Source of the DNA: Tessaracoccus defluvii
GTDB taxonomy: Bacteria > Actinomycetota > Actinomycetes > Propionibacteriales > Propionibacteriaceae
Reading direction: 5' to 3'
Assembly: GCF_014489575.1 (NCBI RefSeq)
Contig: NZ_CP060789.1
Coordinates: 3,472,001-3,536,000 of the forward strand
Length of the DNA stretch: 64,000 bases
A model generated the notes under the pieces. That model saw nothing but the letters and a program-made list of their open reading frames with translations. It made no database searches and was not told the DNA's origin. A program made the position numbers and the translations under genes. Of this stretch, positions 49,037 to 57,103 are shown piece by piece (position 1 is the first letter of the stretch; each line of letters opens with the position of its first letter).

Positions 49037-50475
49037 CAGCAGGCCTCCGGGTCGGCCTCTTCGGTGGCCGTCGGGGTGAGGGTGCCCACCGCGATCGGTC
49101 CCTGGGTGGACGTGGCGATGGGGCTGCCAGGAGCCACGGGGGCCCCGGTCCCGCGGGGCAGGCCGGGCATGGTCGACGTGGGGCTCGGCGTGGGCGTCGC
49201 CGTCGGAGAATCGACGGCGGGCGGACGCAGCCTTTCCTCCCGCACCGCGACGCAGCGCTCCGCGATGCCGCGCAGCTGGGTGGTGGTGCCGCGGGCGCTG
49301 TCGAGGCCGGAGACGACGATGATGCCGCCGACGGCGCGCTGGTAGAACCGCGGCAGGTCGGTGACCTCAATGTCGGTGCGCTCGACCTTGGTGTTCAGGT
49401 CGATGCCGAGGAAGCGGCCCGGCAGGCCGTTGTAGATGGTGACGTAACCGTCGTCGTCGGCCACGAAGTAGCGAGAACCCGCGTAGGCCGAGAGCACCCA
49501 CACGCCGCCGCCGATGACCAGGGCGATGGCCAGGATGACGGCGAGGATGCCGGGCCACCGGCGCCGCGGTGCCTGGGCGGGCGCGTAGCGGGCCACCTCG
49601 GAGGCGTCGTGTTCCGGGTTCGTGGGCTCCGGGGGCGTGGGGTAGGCCGGGTCCCTGTCCTCGCGGCCGGAGGCCTGGGACAGCTGCCCGGTGCGGGGGA
49701 TCGTCACCTCGGTGGCGGAGCCGACGAGGAGGCCGGGCAGGGCGTCGAGCTCGTCGTCCTGCTCGACGACGTCGCCGATGACGATGGTGATGTTGTCGTG
49801 GCCGCCGTTGGTGTTGGCTGCGGCGGCGAGGCGGGCGATGGCCTCGTTGATGTCGGGGAGTGACAGCAGTTCGCGGAGCAGGGGATCGCTGACCAGTCCG
49901 CTGAGCCCGTCGGAACAGAACATGATGCGGTCGCCGAGGCGGGCGTCGATCAGCTCCAGGTCGGGCTCGAACTCGACCTGCCCGTTCAGGACCTTGAGGA
50001 TCAGCGAGCGGTGCGGGTGGACGGCGGCCTGCTCCGGGGTGATCTTGCCTTCATCGATCAGCGCCTGCACCCAGGAGTGGTCGTGCGTCAGTTGGGTCAG
50101 TTCCCCGTCGCGCAGCAGGTAGCCGCGGGAGTCGCCGACGTGTGCCAGACCGAACTGGCGACCGTCGAACATGGCGCCGCAGAACGTGGTGCCCATGCCG
50201 TCGAGCTCGAGATCCTCGTCGATGAGGTCGGTCAGCTTCGCGTTGGCGCGGGCGATGATGCCGGCGATCCGCTCCAGCATCTCGTCGCCGCTCTCGGCCC
50301 GGTGATCGGAGCGGGCGACCTCGGTGGAGGCGACGGCGGAGGCGAGGTCGCCGGCCGCTGCGCCACCCATGCCGTCGGTGACGACGAGCAGGTTGGGCGA
50401 CGCGTAGCCGGCGTCCTGGTTGTTCTTGCGGACCCGACCGACCTCGGAGTGGGCTGCGAAGCGGAGGCTGAACAT
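49036..50475 (-). CDS. pstP: PP2C-type serine/threonine phosphatase PstP
   Basis: 479 residues: PP2C domain (about 1-240) with metal-ligand motifs VRKNNQDAGY, VVTDGMGGAAAGD, LAHVGDSRGYL, MFCSDGLSGLV and GGHDNITIVIGDV, then an acidic linker, one membrane helix (WPGILAVILAIALVIGGGVWVL, about 308-330) and an extracytoplasmic Thr/Pro-rich end. Dephosphorylates PknB and its substrates. Overlaps both neighbours by one base. Confidence 0.95.
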   Translation of the reverse strand: MFSLRFAAHSEVGRVRKNNQDAGYASPNLLVVTDGMGGAAAGDLASAVASTEVARSDHRAESGDEMLERIAGIIARANAKLTDLIDEDLELDGMGTTFCGAMFDGRQFGLAHVGDSRGYLLRDGELTQLTHDHSWVQALIDEGKITPEQAAVHPHRSLILKVLNGQVEFEPDLELIDARLGDRIMFCSDGLSGLVSDPLLRELLSLPDINEAIARLAAAANTNGGHDNITIVIGDVVEQDDELDALPGLLVGSATEVTIPRTGQLSQASGREDRDPAYPTPPEPTNPEHDASEVARYAPAQAPRRRWPGILAVILAIALVIGGGVWVLSAYAGSRYFVADDDGYVTIYNGLPGRFLGIDLNTKVERTDIEVTDLPRFYQRAVGGIIVVSGLDSARGTTTQLRGIAERCVAVREERLRPPAVDSPTATPTPSPTSTMPGLPRGTGAPVAPGSPIATSTQGPIAVGTLTPTATEEADPEAC

Positions 50476-50936
50476 CAGATCTCCAGCCGCATCAGGGTCC
50501 TGCCGATGCGCACCACGTCGCCGACGGTGACCTTGGTCGGTTCAGAGATCGGCTTGCCGTTGACGTAGGTGCCGTTGGTGGACTGGAGGTCGGTGATCAC
50601 CCATGTGGTGGCGTCGTGCTGGATCAGTTGGGCGTGCCGCGCGGAGGCGTAGTCGTCGTCCAGCAGCAGCGTCGAGTCGGCGGCCCTGCCCAGGTTGATC
50701 GTCGGCTCGACCGGAACGGAGACCCCCTGCTGCGGGCCTGCCGTGATGGCGAACCGCGTCGGCAGCTTGGAGCGGTTCTTTCCGCGGCCGCGGTCGGCGG
50801 GCACCGTCGCCAGGGACGAGGCGGGGACGCGGCGGCCGTACAGGTCGGTGCGGATCACGTTGGCGACGAACAGGATGAACAGCCAGAGGAGAGCCAGGAA
50901 GGCGATCTTGATCGCAGCGACGATGAGGTCGGACAA
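50475..50936 (-). CDS. fhaB: FHA-domain protein FhaB (FipA-type)
   Basis: 153 residues: one N-terminal membrane helix (AAIKIAFLALLWLFILFVANVI), basic linker and a C-terminal forkhead-associated domain (INLGRAADSTLLLDDDYASARHAQL, LQSTNGTYVNGKPI) that binds phosphothreonine. Links PknB/PstP signalling to division and wall synthesis. It begins 2 bp after the fhaA stop. Confidence 0.94.
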   Translation of the reverse strand: MSDLIVAAIKIAFLALLWLFILFVANVIRTDLYGRRVPASSLATVPADRGRGKNRSKLPTRFAITAGPQQGVSVPVEPTINLGRAADSTLLLDDDYASARHAQLIQHDATTWVITDLQSTNGTYVNGKPISEPTKVTVGDVVRIGRTLMRLEI

Positions 50937-50938
50937 GG

Positions 50939-51643
50939 TCAGGACTCCGAGGGGGTGTGGATCAGCATCCTCGTGTTGCCGATCTCAATCCTGGATCCCT
51001 CCCCGAGACGCGTCTTGGTGACGCGGCTCCCGTTGACGTGTACACCGTTCGTGGAGCCGAGATCCTCGATGGTGACGAGAGGGTGCTGCGGGTCGCCCGC
51101 GACGTTGATCAGGGCGTGGCGGCGCGACACGCCGGGATCGTTGAGTCGCACGTCAGCCTCCGAGCCGCGGCCGATGAGGATGCCGGGCGCGACGAGCGGG
51201 TGACGCACGCCGTTGACCTCGAGCACCATCCGTCCGGGACGCACAGGCTGGTCGGGTCGGGCCTGCGTCGTGCCTGCGACGGCTTCGCTTGCGACGGTGA
51301 ACTGCCCTGTGGGCAGCGCCTCGTCGAGCACGTAGTCGATGGAGATGGGGCCGTTGAACACGTACTGGCGGTCGGCCGCGTGGTCGCGGATGCCGGGCAG
51401 GATCTCGGAGTTCAGCGTCTTGGCGTACGGGGTGAGGCGGTCGTAGTCGTTGCGCGACAGGCCGATCGTGAAAGAGTTGGGCACCAGCCGCCGTTCACGG
51501 CTCAGAAGCTTCGCCTCGGTGTCGAGTTCCCGCTGGATCCCGGCCACGATCTCGACAGGGTGCACATAGCCCTTGAAGGCCCGCGCGAAGACCTTGCCGA
51601 CGGCGGACTCGATCCGCTTCTCGGCCTTGTCAAACACCCCCAT
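50939..51643 (-). CDS. fhaA: FHA-domain protein FhaA (DUF3662)
   Basis: 234 residues: N-terminal DUF3662 domain (FDKAEKRIESAVGKVFARAF, PVEIVAGIQRELD) and a C-terminal FHA domain (ILIGRGSEADVRLNDPGVSRRHALI, DLGSTNGVHVNGSRV). Binds phosphorylated partners of PknB such as the juxtamembrane region or MviN. First gene of the operon fhaA-fhaB-pstP-rodA-pbpA-pknB, 71 bp after meaB on the same strand. Confidence 0.94.
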   Translation of the reverse strand: MGVFDKAEKRIESAVGKVFARAFKGYVHPVEIVAGIQRELDTEAKLLSRERRLVPNSFTIGLSRNDYDRLTPYAKTLNSEILPGIRDHAADRQYVFNGPISIDYVLDEALPTGQFTVASEAVAGTTQARPDQPVRPGRMVLEVNGVRHPLVAPGILIGRGSEADVRLNDPGVSRRHALINVAGDPQHPLVTIEDLGSTNGVHVNGSRVTKTRLGEGSRIEIGNTRMLIHTPSES

Positions 51644-51714
51644 CGCACCCTCCTGCCTCGTGGTCTGCCTGCCTGGAACGGCGTCAGTCTACCCGGCCAC
51701 CCCTCCGCGGCGCC

Positions 51715-52740
51715 TCAGGCGGGGTGGGTGGAATCCGCCCAGGGCAGCGTGCCAACCGTCTGCGCGAACGTCTTGAGGATCTCCTGGGCACCCTCGAGGG
51801 CCGAGAGGGACTCCTGTGCGAGCTCGGCCTCGACCCGGGCCGCCGCGGCCTTGACGGCGGGGGCGGTGCGCAGCGTCTCCATGAGTTCGTCGCGCACCAT
51901 GTTCCAGAGCCAGTCGCGCTGCTGGTCGAGCCTGCGGCTGGCCAGCTGGCCGCGGTTCTCGAGCTCGGCCCGGTGCTCGGTGACCTTCGTCCACACGTCG
52001 TCGAGCCCCGCCCCTGTGTAGGACGAGCAGGTGAGTACGGGGGCCCTGCGCTTCTCGTTGTCGCTGGTGACGAGCTTCATGGCGATGCTCAGCTCGCGGG
52101 CGGCCATGCGCGCCGCCTGCTCGTTGTCGCCGTCCGCCTTGGTGATCGCGATGACGTCGGCGAGTTCGAGGATGCCGCGCTTGATGCCCTGCAGCTGGTC
52201 GCCGGTGCGGGCGACCTGGAGCATGAGGAACGTGTCGACCATGCCGGAGACGGCGACCTCGGACTGCCCGACGCCCACCGTCTCGACGAGTACGACGTCG
52301 TAGCCGGCCGCCTCGAGGATCAGCATCGATTCGCGGGTGGCCCTGGCGACGCCGCCGAGGTGACCGGCCGACGGGGAGGGTCGGACGAAGGCGGCCTCGC
52401 GTTGGGTGAGTTCGCCCATGCGGGTGCGGTCGCCGAGGATCGAGCCGCCGGTGCGCGACGAGGACGGGTCGACGGCCAGCACCGCGACCTTGTGGTGGTG
52501 CTGGTCGATCAGGCGGGTCCCCATGGCGTTGATGAACGTCGACTTGCCGGCGCCGGGGACGCCGGAGATGCCGACGCGGAAGGCGTCGCCCGTGCGGGGC
52601 GCGATGCGTCGCAGCAACTCGTGGGCCTGCTCGCGGTGTGCGGGTTTCGTCGACTCGACCAGGGTGATCGCGCGGGCGATCAAGCCGCGATTACCGGTCT
52701 CGATCCCGTTGATGATCTCGTCCAGGCCAATCCTTCGCAT
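51715..52740 (-). CDS. meaB: Methylmalonyl-CoA mutase-associated GTPase MeaB
   Basis: About 341 residues, G3E family P-loop GTPase that protects and reloads adenosylcobalamin-dependent methylmalonyl-CoA mutase. Seen: Walker A GVPGAGKST, switch and base-binding motifs (VLAVDPSSSRTGGSILGDRTRM, DVVLVETVGVGQSE, ITKADGDNE) and a C-terminal helical dimerisation arm. I start at the ATG at 52740 after GGGTGAAAG; a GTG 18 bp upstream is possible. Fits propionate metabolism, together with FumC and CobT elsewhere in the window. Confidence 0.93.
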   Translation of the reverse strand: MRRIGLDEIINGIETGNRGLIARAITLVESTKPAHREQAHELLRRIAPRTGDAFRVGISGVPGAGKSTFINAMGTRLIDQHHHKVAVLAVDPSSSRTGGSILGDRTRMGELTQREAAFVRPSPSAGHLGGVARATRESMLILEAAGYDVVLVETVGVGQSEVAVSGMVDTFLMLQVARTGDQLQGIKRGILELADVIAITKADGDNEQAARMAARELSIAMKLVTSDNEKRRAPVLTCSSYTGAGLDDVWTKVTEHRAELENRGQLASRRLDQQRDWLWNMVRDELMETLRTAPAVKAAAARVEAELAQESLSALEGAQEILKTFAQTVGTLPWADSTHPA

Positions 52741-52849
52741 GTCTTTCACCCTATCCACAGGCGGTGCGCGGGTGCCCGGAGGGTCACAGAATGCCTGTCG
52801 GATCGACCAAAGCTCAGCCCTCGTTGCGCGGCCCGGCTAGCGTTGGGGC

Positions 52850-53041
52850 ATGTCCGAAGCAGAAGACCGCGAGCAGGAACCCGCCAAGCTCGATCCGAAG
52901 GAGGCCATGCGTCAGGCGCTGGAGCGCAAGAAGCAGGCCGAACACATGTCCTCGTCGCACGGCGTCACCGCCGACCGTGGTGAGGTTCACACGCACGGGA
53001 AGGTCGGCGGGAAGCGCGAGTTCCGCCGCAAGTCCGGGTAG
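52850..53041 (+). CDS. Small DUF5302-like actinobacterial protein
   Basis: 63 residues, very polar: MSEAEDREQEPAKLDPKEAMRQALERKKQAEH, then HGVTADRGEVHTHGKVGGKREFRRKSG. The pattern matches the short DUF5302 family of actinobacteria; function unknown. Divergent from meaB and closed by a strong terminator. Confidence 0.75.
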   Translation: MSEAEDREQEPAKLDPKEAMRQALERKKQAEHMSSSHGVTADRGEVHTHGKVGGKREFRRKSG

Positions 53042-53060
53042 TCGTTACCGCAGCCCATCA

Positions 53061-53087
53061 CCGCCCCCGGCCCTCGGCCGGGGGCGG
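53061..53087 (+). terminator. Strong hairpin between convergent genes
   Basis: CCGCCCCCGGCC (53061-53072) and GGCCGGGGGCGG (53076-53087) form a perfect 12-bp stem with a CTC loop, between the DUF5302-like gene (plus) and the large minus-strand gene ending at 53090. It may serve both directions. Confidence 0.8.
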
Positions 53088-53089
53088 CT

Positions 53090-54901
53090 CTATGTCCGGG
53101 CCCGTTCGATCAGCCGTCGGGCAGAGATGACGGCCCGCGCCTTCCCGGGGCGTCCGGCCGTGGCCGTCACCCCCGGGAGCCGGAGCGTCGAGGGCTCGGC
53201 CGCCCCGGAGTCGACGGCGCCGCGGGCCTCCGGCAGCAACTCGGCCAACACGTCTATCACGTCCGCGGTGCCTGTCAGCAGGCGGCTGCGGGACGCGGAG
53301 AGGGCGACCACGTCATCGAGGACGGGCCACACCAGCGCCAGCATGCCGTCGCGGGCGAGGTCGAGGCAGAAGGTCGCGAAGGTGGCGAGGCCGGTCGGTC
53401 CGTCTCCCTCCTCGAGCAGCGTGACGTCGACGCTTCCAGGGCGGATCAGCCCCCTGCTCCACGCCTCGTGGACGGCTGTGGCGGCGTCGTCGACGGCTGC
53501 GGGATGCGGATCGCGCTGCAGTGTCAGCATCGCGGTGGCTGCCCGGCGCCCCAGGGGCTCGCGGCTCCGCGCCAGCTGCCGCAACAGGAGGCCCAGCTCA
53601 GGCCCTTGGGTGAGGTGGATGCCGGCCCCGGGCGTCGTGCGTCCCCGGCGCAGCACCTCGGCCACCACAGGGCCGGCGCGGGTGGTGCCGTCGTCGACGC
53701 GGACCTCCAGGTCGGCCAGGGCGGCCAGGACATCGTCGGTCGCGTCGGCAGGATCGACCCTGGTCAGCGCCAGGCGCAGGTCCGCACCGCAGACGACGGC
53801 GCCTGTTGAGGCGTAGCGACGGAGCCGGCCGACGAGGTCGGCGACGTCGATGCCCAGGTCGAGCCAGGTCGGTGTGGACAGCAGGAGCGGGAGTTCCCCG
53901 AGTCGCCGCATGACGCCCACCTCGCGGGAGTCCGCGGGGTCGGCGATCACGGCGGGCAGGGTGTGCCGCGGATCGACGCCGTCGACCCAGGCCCGGACGT
54001 GGCGCAGCCCGTAGGCCTCGCTGCCCGGGACACCGGCCAGCGCGACGCGGGCGGCGGCTGGATCGTGCCAGGCCACGGCCGTGGCCGATGCCAGGAACTG
54101 CTCGGCCTCCACGTCGACCACGCCCGCCGGGCGGCCGAGGAGCCGTCCAGCCAGCTCGGTCAGGGGCGCGGCGTCGGGATCGTTCGTCCGGAACCGGGGC
54201 AGCTGCCACACCGGGGGAGTGGGACGCCACAGGCCGACGGTCGTCGTCGGTTCCGGCTCGTCGTCCTCCAGTGCGATGCGCCACCTCGCCGTCAGCAGCA
54301 GCGCGGAGCGCACCAGCTGCCGGTCGGAGCTGGCGAGGTGCGGCGGCAGCAGGGCGCTGACGAGGCTCACCACGTCGGCGGCAGGCCGCGGCCGGGTGGC
54401 GGCAGCGTCGAGGACGGTGCGGGCGACCTTCTTGATGTCGGTGGGGAGGGTCACCGAGAGCACATCACCGAGGAGGTCCTCGTCGCCTCCGGCGATGAGC
54501 GGTGGTGCGAGTTCGGTGGCGACGGCGCTGTCGCCGTGTGAGAGGACCGCCACCAACAGGTCCGCCCAGTCGAGCAGCTCCTCATCGGTGACGCCGAGGC
54601 CCTGCCGGAGCACGCCGGTCCAGACCTTCCTGTCGACGGGGCGCTGGGCGCCGTCGAGGGCGACGAACGCCGTCTCGACCGCCGTCACCCGGTCGATCCA
54701 GCGTCGCCCGACGGCGAGCGGCAGCAGCTCGCCCAGGGGGCCGGTCGGGTTGACGCCCCCCACCAGGGCCGCGGTGAAGTGCTCCAGGAACCCGGCCCGG
54801 GCCGGGGCCTGCTTCGGGACTGCGGCGCGGCCGGTGAGGGCCTTCTTCGTCAGCGCCGCCCAGTCGTCGAGGGGTTCCTGGTCGTCGGGCGTGGAGGTCA
54901 C
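53090..54901 (-). CDS. Large uncharacterised, probably helical-repeat protein
   Basis: 603 residues, soluble, no signal or membrane segment. It starts MTSTPDDQEPLDDWAALTKKAL and is rich in Leu, Ala, Asp and Val with many predicted helices, suggesting a HEAT-like solenoid. Recognisable phrases (AVETAFVALDGAQRPVDRKVW, LLRQLARSREPLGRRAATAML) do not identify a family with confidence; it recalls DUF6493-type proteins, but I would not rely on that. Codon use is like its neighbours. GTG start at 54901; the opposite-strand ORFs here are shadows. Confidence 0.7.
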   Translation of the reverse strand: MTSTPDDQEPLDDWAALTKKALTGRAAVPKQAPARAGFLEHFTAALVGGVNPTGPLGELLPLAVGRRWIDRVTAVETAFVALDGAQRPVDRKVWTGVLRQGLGVTDEELLDWADLLVAVLSHGDSAVATELAPPLIAGGDEDLLGDVLSVTLPTDIKKVARTVLDAAATRPRPAADVVSLVSALLPPHLASSDRQLVRSALLLTARWRIALEDDEPEPTTTVGLWRPTPPVWQLPRFRTNDPDAAPLTELAGRLLGRPAGVVDVEAEQFLASATAVAWHDPAAARVALAGVPGSEAYGLRHVRAWVDGVDPRHTLPAVIADPADSREVGVMRRLGELPLLLSTPTWLDLGIDVADLVGRLRRYASTGAVVCGADLRLALTRVDPADATDDVLAALADLEVRVDDGTTRAGPVVAEVLRRGRTTPGAGIHLTQGPELGLLLRQLARSREPLGRRAATAMLTLQRDPHPAAVDDAATAVHEAWSRGLIRPGSVDVTLLEEGDGPTGLATFATFCLDLARDGMLALVWPVLDDVVALSASRSRLLTGTADVIDVLAELLPEARGAVDSGAAEPSTLRLPGVTATAGRPGKARAVISARRLIERART

Positions 54902-55027
54902 GGCCCCTACGGTAGCGAGGTCGGTGAGCCACCCGCCGGTCTCACGGGGCGGATGGGGAGCGTATCTGTATCGTTGGGGTGGTTCATCGGCGGCAGGCGC
55001 CCGCCCCGTCAGAGGAGATCCACGACC

Positions 55028-55987
55028 ATGTCAGAGCGATACGGCTACGCCCTCGTCCACTTCGTCGAGGATCAGCACGGCCATGCCGAGAAGATCTATC
55101 TTTCGCTGAGCCGGGGCGACGACCCGCTGCGGTGGCGCCGACTCAACGGCGGTGAGGCGGTCCTCGAGTCCGTCGCCGGCACGACCGGTGTCCGCGACCC
55201 TCACATCATCCGACGCCACGACGGCTCCGGCTACCACATCATCGCCACGGACCTGTGCGTCTGGGCGGGTGGGCCGGTGCTGGACTGGGACGCGATGTCC
55301 CGCAACGGCAGCCGCGACCTGGTGATCTGGGACTCGCCCGATCTCGTGCACTGGTCCGAGCCCCGCTATGTCACCGTCGCGCCCGAGAACGCCGGCATGG
55401 CGTGGGCCCCCGAAGCCCACTACGACGAGGACTCCGGGGACTACCTCGTCTACTGGTCGTCGAAGCTGTACTACGACGCCAGCCGAACCGGCACCTCCTA
55501 CTCCCGGATCCTCGCCGCCCACACGAGCGACTTCGTCACGTTCACTCCGGCACAGGTGGCACTCGATCAGGGTGTCGAGGTGATCGACATGACCGTCTAC
55601 GTCGAGGACGCGCAGGATCCGCAACCGGGGCGCGTGCACAGGATCGCGAAGGACAACGACCCGCAGGGACGCGGCATCTTCCACGAGGTCGGCCGGGAGT
55701 TCTTCGGCCCCTTCACCCCCGTCGCGGAGGGCGTCGGCCGGGAGATCGCCGAGGGCATCGAGGCGCCGCTGATCTTCCGCGACAACCAGGAGGCCCGCTG
55801 GTACCTCTGGGTTGACTCGTACGAGCTCGACCCGCAGGGATACCGGGTGCTGACCACCACCGACCTCGGTGCCGGGGCCTGGGTGCCGCTGCAGGGCATC
55901 GAACTGCCGGCTGCGACCAAGCACGGGACGGTCCTGCCCCTCACCCGGGCCGAGTACGACGCTCTCGACGGGGCCCGGTTCGACTGA
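55028..55987 (+). CDS. GH43-like beta-propeller glycoside hydrolase
   Basis: About 319 residues, no signal peptide. Five-bladed propeller features of the GH43/62 clan: TGVRDPHIIRRHDGSGYHII (likely catalytic Asp in RDPHI), NAGMAWAPEAHYDEDSGDYLVYWSSK, and EGIEAPLIFRDNQEARWYLWVD (likely acid Glu). Probably an alpha-L-arabinofuranosidase or beta-xylosidase acting on imported oligosaccharides; subfamily cannot be fixed. Start ATG at 55028 after a GGAG site. Confidence 0.85.
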   Translation: MSERYGYALVHFVEDQHGHAEKIYLSLSRGDDPLRWRRLNGGEAVLESVAGTTGVRDPHIIRRHDGSGYHIIATDLCVWAGGPVLDWDAMSRNGSRDLVIWDSPDLVHWSEPRYVTVAPENAGMAWAPEAHYDEDSGDYLVYWSSKLYYDASRTGTSYSRILAAHTSDFVTFTPAQVALDQGVEVIDMTVYVEDAQDPQPGRVHRIAKDNDPQGRGIFHEVGREFFGPFTPVAEGVGREIAEGIEAPLIFRDNQEARWYLWVDSYELDPQGYRVLTTTDLGAGAWVPLQGIELPAATKHGTVLPLTRAEYDALDGARFD

Positions 55988-56099
55988 CGCGGACCCGTTC
56001 CCGGGGATCCTCCCGCCGTCTGGACCCCGTGGACGAGGAGCGCCCGGCCCCTCACTAGGATGTCTGCGGCAACGAAGCACCCGACCCAGGAGCCCCGAC

Positions 56100-57092
56100 A
56101 TGCAGGTATTCACGGAAGAACTGACGGCGACCGGGCGGCTCACCGCCTACGTCCAGGACCCCAGCGACGAGCTGGCCAGCGCTGCGACGCGGCCCGCGAT
56201 GCTCGTCCTGCCCGGCGGCGGGTACCGCTTCTGCTCCGACCGCGAGGCGGAGCCCGTGGCACTCGCCTATCTGGCGCAGGGCTTCAACTGCTTCGTGCTC
56301 CGCTACGCCGTCGGGGAGCATCCCTGGACGGACTCGTTCGCCGACGGCGTCGCCGCCCTCGAGTGGATCCGCGACCACGCCGACGAGGTGAACATCGACC
56401 CGGAGAAGGTCGCGGTCGTCGGGTTCTCGGCGGGCGGGCATCTCGCGGCGAGCCTCGGCGTCTCTGCGCCCCGCCGCCCCGACGCGCTCGTCCTCGGCTA
56501 CCCCGTCACCCTGGCCGAGTTCGGCCCGCCGGTGGGCAAGGAGTTCATCGACTGCCCCTCGCACGTCGACGAGCTGACGCCGCCCACCTTCCTGTTCAGC
56601 ACGCAGGGCGACACGCTCGTCCCGATCCGCAACAGCCTGCGCTTCCTGACCGCGCTGGCCGAGCACGACATCGCCTTCGAGTCGCACATCTACCTCCTCG
56701 GCCCGCACGGGCTCAGCCTGGCCACGGCCGCCGTCGCCAACGGGCGTGCCGCCATGGTCGACGACAGCGTCTCGCAGTGGCTGACCGACAGCGTCACGTT
56801 CCTGCGGCGCATCTTCGGTGACTTCGCCGTCGCGGGCGAAGCCGAGGTCTACGCCGACCTGCTGGAGCGCCGTCGGCCGGGGCTCGACATGCCGGTGAAC
56901 CGCCTCCTCGCCGACGACGCGCTGACGGCCGTGCTCGACACCCATCTCCCGGCCGAGGTGATCGCGGCCCTGCGCAGCGACGGCCTGGCCTGGAGCCTGT
57001 CGCTGCGCGACCTGTCCGGCCACCAGCCGGAGCTGCTGAACGCCCGGGTGTTGGAGGGACTCGAGCGCGACCTGCACGCCGTGCGGAACTGA
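56100..57092 (+). CDS. Alpha/beta hydrolase, acetyl-xylan-esterase-like
   Basis: About 330 residues. The N-terminal 235 are an alpha/beta hydrolase of the BD-FAE/esterase-lipase type: oxyanion motif LPGGGYRFCS, nucleophile elbow VVGFSAGGHLAASLG, an Asp in STQGDTLVPIRNS and His in LLGPHGLSLA. The final about 85 residues form an additional helical tail (EVYADLLERRRPGLDMPVNRLL) that looks like a short catalytic-dimer or trefoil-stop module seen on such esterases. Likely removes acetyl groups from hemicellulose or pectin fragments. Same strand as and 112 bp after the GH43-like gene. Confidence 0.85.
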   Translation: MQVFTEELTATGRLTAYVQDPSDELASAATRPAMLVLPGGGYRFCSDREAEPVALAYLAQGFNCFVLRYAVGEHPWTDSFADGVAALEWIRDHADEVNIDPEKVAVVGFSAGGHLAASLGVSAPRRPDALVLGYPVTLAEFGPPVGKEFIDCPSHVDELTPPTFLFSTQGDTLVPIRNSLRFLTALAEHDIAFESHIYLLGPHGLSLATAAVANGRAAMVDDSVSQWLTDSVTFLRRIFGDFAVAGEAEVYADLLERRRPGLDMPVNRLLADDALTAVLDTHLPAEVIAALRSDGLAWSLSLRDLSGHQPELLNARVLEGLERDLHAVRN

Positions 57093-57103
57093 GGGGCCTC
57101 CCG

